Positions 4,447-6,500 of a stretch of DNA of 6,500 nt are shown piece by piece. Within the stretch, counting starts at the first letter, position 1. Each line of letters begins with the position of its first letter. Below the pieces are notes generated by a model. It was not told the DNA's origin. It saw only the letters and a program-made list of their open reading frames with translations, and did not search any database. The DNA comes from Bifidobacteriaceae bacterium (lineage in GTDB: Bacteria > Actinomycetota > Actinomycetes > Actinomycetales > WQXJ01): contig JAISCU010000336.1 in assembly GCA_031265345.1 (NCBI GenBank), positions 1 through 6,500 of the forward strand, written 5' to 3'. The position numbers were made by a program, and so were the translations under genes.

Positions 4447-6500
4447 GTGAGACTGATACGACGCTTCACTGTCCGCACCGTCCTACCCGAATCCATTTCC
4501 GCGCTGGACCAGTTGGCGACCAATCTGGGCTGGTCCTGGCACGCGCCCACGCGCGACCTGTTCGAATCCATCGCGCCGGAGATCTGGCGCTCGGTCCACG
4601 GGGACCCGGTCCAGCTGCTGGGCGCGCTCGAACCGGAGCGGCTGGCGGAGCTGGCGGGCCAGCAGAGCTTTGTCGACAAGGTCCAGGCGGCGGCGGCGGA
4701 CCTGGCCCGCTACATGGTCGAGCCGCGCTGGTACCAGGGCCTGGGGGACGAGGCTCCCAAGTCGATCGCCTACTTCTCGCCCGAATTCGGCATCACAGCG
4801 GTGCTGCCGCAGTATTCCGGCGGGCTCGGAATCCTGGCGGGCGACCACCTCAAGTCCGCCTCCGACCTGGGCGTGCCGATCATCGGCGTGGGCCTGTTCT
4901 ACCAGGCCGGCTACTTCAAGCAGGCGCTGACCCGCGACGGCTGGCAGTCGGAGACCTACCCGGTGCTGGACCCGGACGGGCTCCCGCTGTCCCTGCTGCG
5001 GGAGGCGGACGGCAGCCCGGTGGTGGTGTCGCTGCCCCTGCCGGGCGGCCGCACCCTGGGAGCGCACATCCTCAAGGCCCAGGTGGGCCGCGTGCCGCTG
5101 CTGCTGCTCGATTCGAACATCCCCTCCAACGACGATGCCGCGCGCACCGTCACCGACCGCCTCTACGGCGGCGGCGGCGAGCACCGGCTCCTCCAAGAGC
5201 TGCTGCTCGGCATGGGCGGAGTGAAAGCCCTGCGGGTCTACTCCCGGCTCACCGGGGCCGGCGCCCCCGAGGTCTTCCACACCAACGAGGGCCACGCCGG
5301 GTTCCTCGGGGTGGAACGGATCAAGGAGTACGTGGCGGCTGGTCTGACCTTCGAGGAGGGCGTGGAGGCGGCTCGCGGATCGACCGTCTTCACCACGCAC
5401 ACCCCGGTGCCCGCCGGGATCGACCGGTTCGACGCCTCGCTGGTGGCCAAGTACTTCAGCGGCGACCTGGCTGTCCCCGGCGTGGAAGTGGACAAGGTCC
5501 TGGCGCTGGGCGCGGAGACGTACGAGGGCGGCAATCCCGGCGTCTTCAACATGGCGGTCATGGGCCTGCGCCTGGGCGGCCGCGCCAACGGCGTCTCGGT
5601 GCTGCACGGCGAGGTGTCACGGGACATGTTCGCGGGCCTGTGGCCGGGCTTCGACCACGACGAGGTGCCGATCACCTCGGTCACGAACGGGGTCCATTCC
5701 CCGACCTGGCTGGACCGGACCTACGGCGAACTGGAGTCGTTGCACATCTCCGAGGGGCCGGACGCCCAGGGCTCGGAGGGCTGGGAAGACACTGAACTGG
5801 TGTCGGACCAAGCGCTCTGGGACTTGCGCCGGGCCTCGCGTGCCCGTCTAGTGGACGAGGCCCGCCGCCGCCTGCGCGCCTCCTACTTGAAGCGCGGCTC
5901 CTCCCCGGCCGAGCTGGGCTGGATCGACTCGGCCCTCTCGCCGGACGTGCTCACCATCGGGTTTGCCCGGCGCGTGCCCACTTACAAGCGCCTCACCTTG
6001 ATGCTGCGCGACCCGGAACGGCTGAAGGCGTTGCTGACGGACAAGGACCGGCCGGTCCAACTGGTGATCGCGGGCAAGTCGCACCCGGCCGACGAGCAGG
6101 GCAAGTCGCTGATCCAGGACCTGGTCCGTTTCACGGACGATCCAGACGTGCGCGGGCGGATCGTCTTCCTGCCGAACTACGACATGGACATGGCCCAGAC
6201 GCTGTTCCCGGGCTGTGACGTGTGGCTCAACAACCCGCTGCGGCCGTTGGAGGCTTGCGGGACCTCGGGCATGAAGGCCGCGATCAACGGCGCGCTCAAC
6301 CTGTCGATCCTGGACGGCTGGTGGGACGAGTGGTTCGACGGCGGCAACGGCTGGGCCATCCCGACCGCCGACGGCGTGGACAACCCGTCCCGCCGCGACG
6401 ACCTCGAGGCGGCGGCCCTCTACGACCTGATCGAGTTGCAGGTGGCGCCCCGCTTCTACGCCAAGGACTCGCGCGGGCTGCCGGTGACTTGGCTGGAGAT
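4447..6500 (+). CDS. glgP: Alpha-glucan phosphorylase GlgP, 3' end outside window
   Basis: GlgP (EC 2.4.1.1, family GT35) uses pyridoxal phosphate and phosphate to release glucose-1-phosphate from the ends of alpha-1,4-glucans in the cytosol. The frame stays open for 684 codons to the window edge, against about 850 in bacterial relatives of this short type. The GTG start fits because RRFTVRTVLPESISALDQLATN lines up with the start I recall for mycobacterial GlgP; the proposed -10 also ends 7 nt upstream. Family motifs in order are SIAYFSPEFGI, YSGGLGILAGDHLKSASDLG (about 123-142), VFHTNEGHAGFLG (276-288), ARRVPTYKRL (507-516) and the cofactor site EACGTSGMKAAINGALN, with Lys610 the expected Schiff-base lysine. 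The active-site regions visible are intact. It is divergent from glgE across 96 bp, an arrangement also present in Mycobacterium tuberculosis, which suggests coordinated chain extension and breakdown. Confidence 0.96.
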   Translation, partial: MRLIRRFTVRTVLPESISALDQLATNLGWSWHAPTRDLFESIAPEIWRSVHGDPVQLLGALEPERLAELAGQQSFVDKVQAAAADLARYMVEPRWYQGLGDEAPKSIAYFSPEFGITAVLPQYSGGLGILAGDHLKSASDLGVPIIGVGLFYQAGYFKQALTRDGWQSETYPVLDPDGLPLSLLREADGSPVVVSLPLPGGRTLGAHILKAQVGRVPLLLLDSNIPSNDDAARTVTDRLYGGGGEHRLLQELLLGMGGVKALRVYSRLTGAGAPEVFHTNEGHAGFLGVERIKEYVAAGLTFEEGVEAARGSTVFTTHTPVPAGIDRFDASLVAKYFSGDLAVPGVEVDKVLALGAETYEGGNPGVFNMAVMGLRLGGRANGVSVLHGEVSRDMFAGLWPGFDHDEVPITSVTNGVHSPTWLDRTYGELESLHISEGPDAQGSEGWEDTELVSDQALWDLRRASRARLVDEARRRLRASYLKRGSSPAELGWIDSALSPDVLTIGFARRVPTYKRLTLMLRDPERLKALLTDKDRPVQLVIAGKSHPADEQGKSLIQDLVRFTDDPDVRGRIVFLPNYDMDMAQTLFPGCDVWLNNPLRPLEACGTSGMKAAINGALNLSILDGWWDEWFDGGNGWAIPTADGVDNPSRRDDLEAAALYDLIELQVAPRFYAKDSRGLPVTWLE

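Noticed and set aside
4483..5607. Minus-strand open frame of 374 codons opposite glgP
   Set aside because: It lies wholly inside glgP, is rich in Arg, Gln, His and Val, and shows no recognisable motif; it is the mirror of GC-rich codons.

Overview
The window is high-GC bacterial DNA with GC-rich third codon positions. An adjacent, divergent glgE/glgP pair, a Phd-type VapBC module and start codons that look leaderless all point to an actinobacterium. No rRNA, tRNA or other marker allows a genus call.

Layout. Positions 1-1002 hold a LacI-family repressor that enters from the left and lacks only its first residues. It converges on a 57-residue minus-strand gene of unknown function (1128-1301). 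Between them lies a compact palindromic repeat with two mutually exclusive hairpins (1042-1095). Next is a plus-strand toxin-antitoxin operon, vapB (1438-1677) and vapC (1677-2051), joined by a TGATG overlap. Its promoter carries a perfect palindrome over the -35 element. The toxin converges on glgE (minus, 2095-4350), whose last codons contain a second perfect hairpin (2126-2148) with the same GGGGAC core as the first. A 96-bp divergent control region separates glgE from glgP (plus, 4447 to beyond the right edge).

How the genes work together. GlgE transfers maltosyl units from maltose-1-phosphate onto alpha-1,4-glucan chains, and GlgP shortens such chains by phosphorolysis to glucose-1-phosphate. 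The divergent pair is therefore an alpha-glucan synthesis and turnover unit, as in the Mycobacterium tuberculosis glgE-glgP locus. There glgB follows glgE; here a TA module and a palindromic repeat follow, so the stretch of about 1.1 kb between the LacI gene and glgE looks like an accessory insertion in a metabolic region. I see no wholly new system. The items most worth checking are the two palindromes at convergent gene ends, the unannotated-size small gene, and the apparent leaderless design of three promoters.
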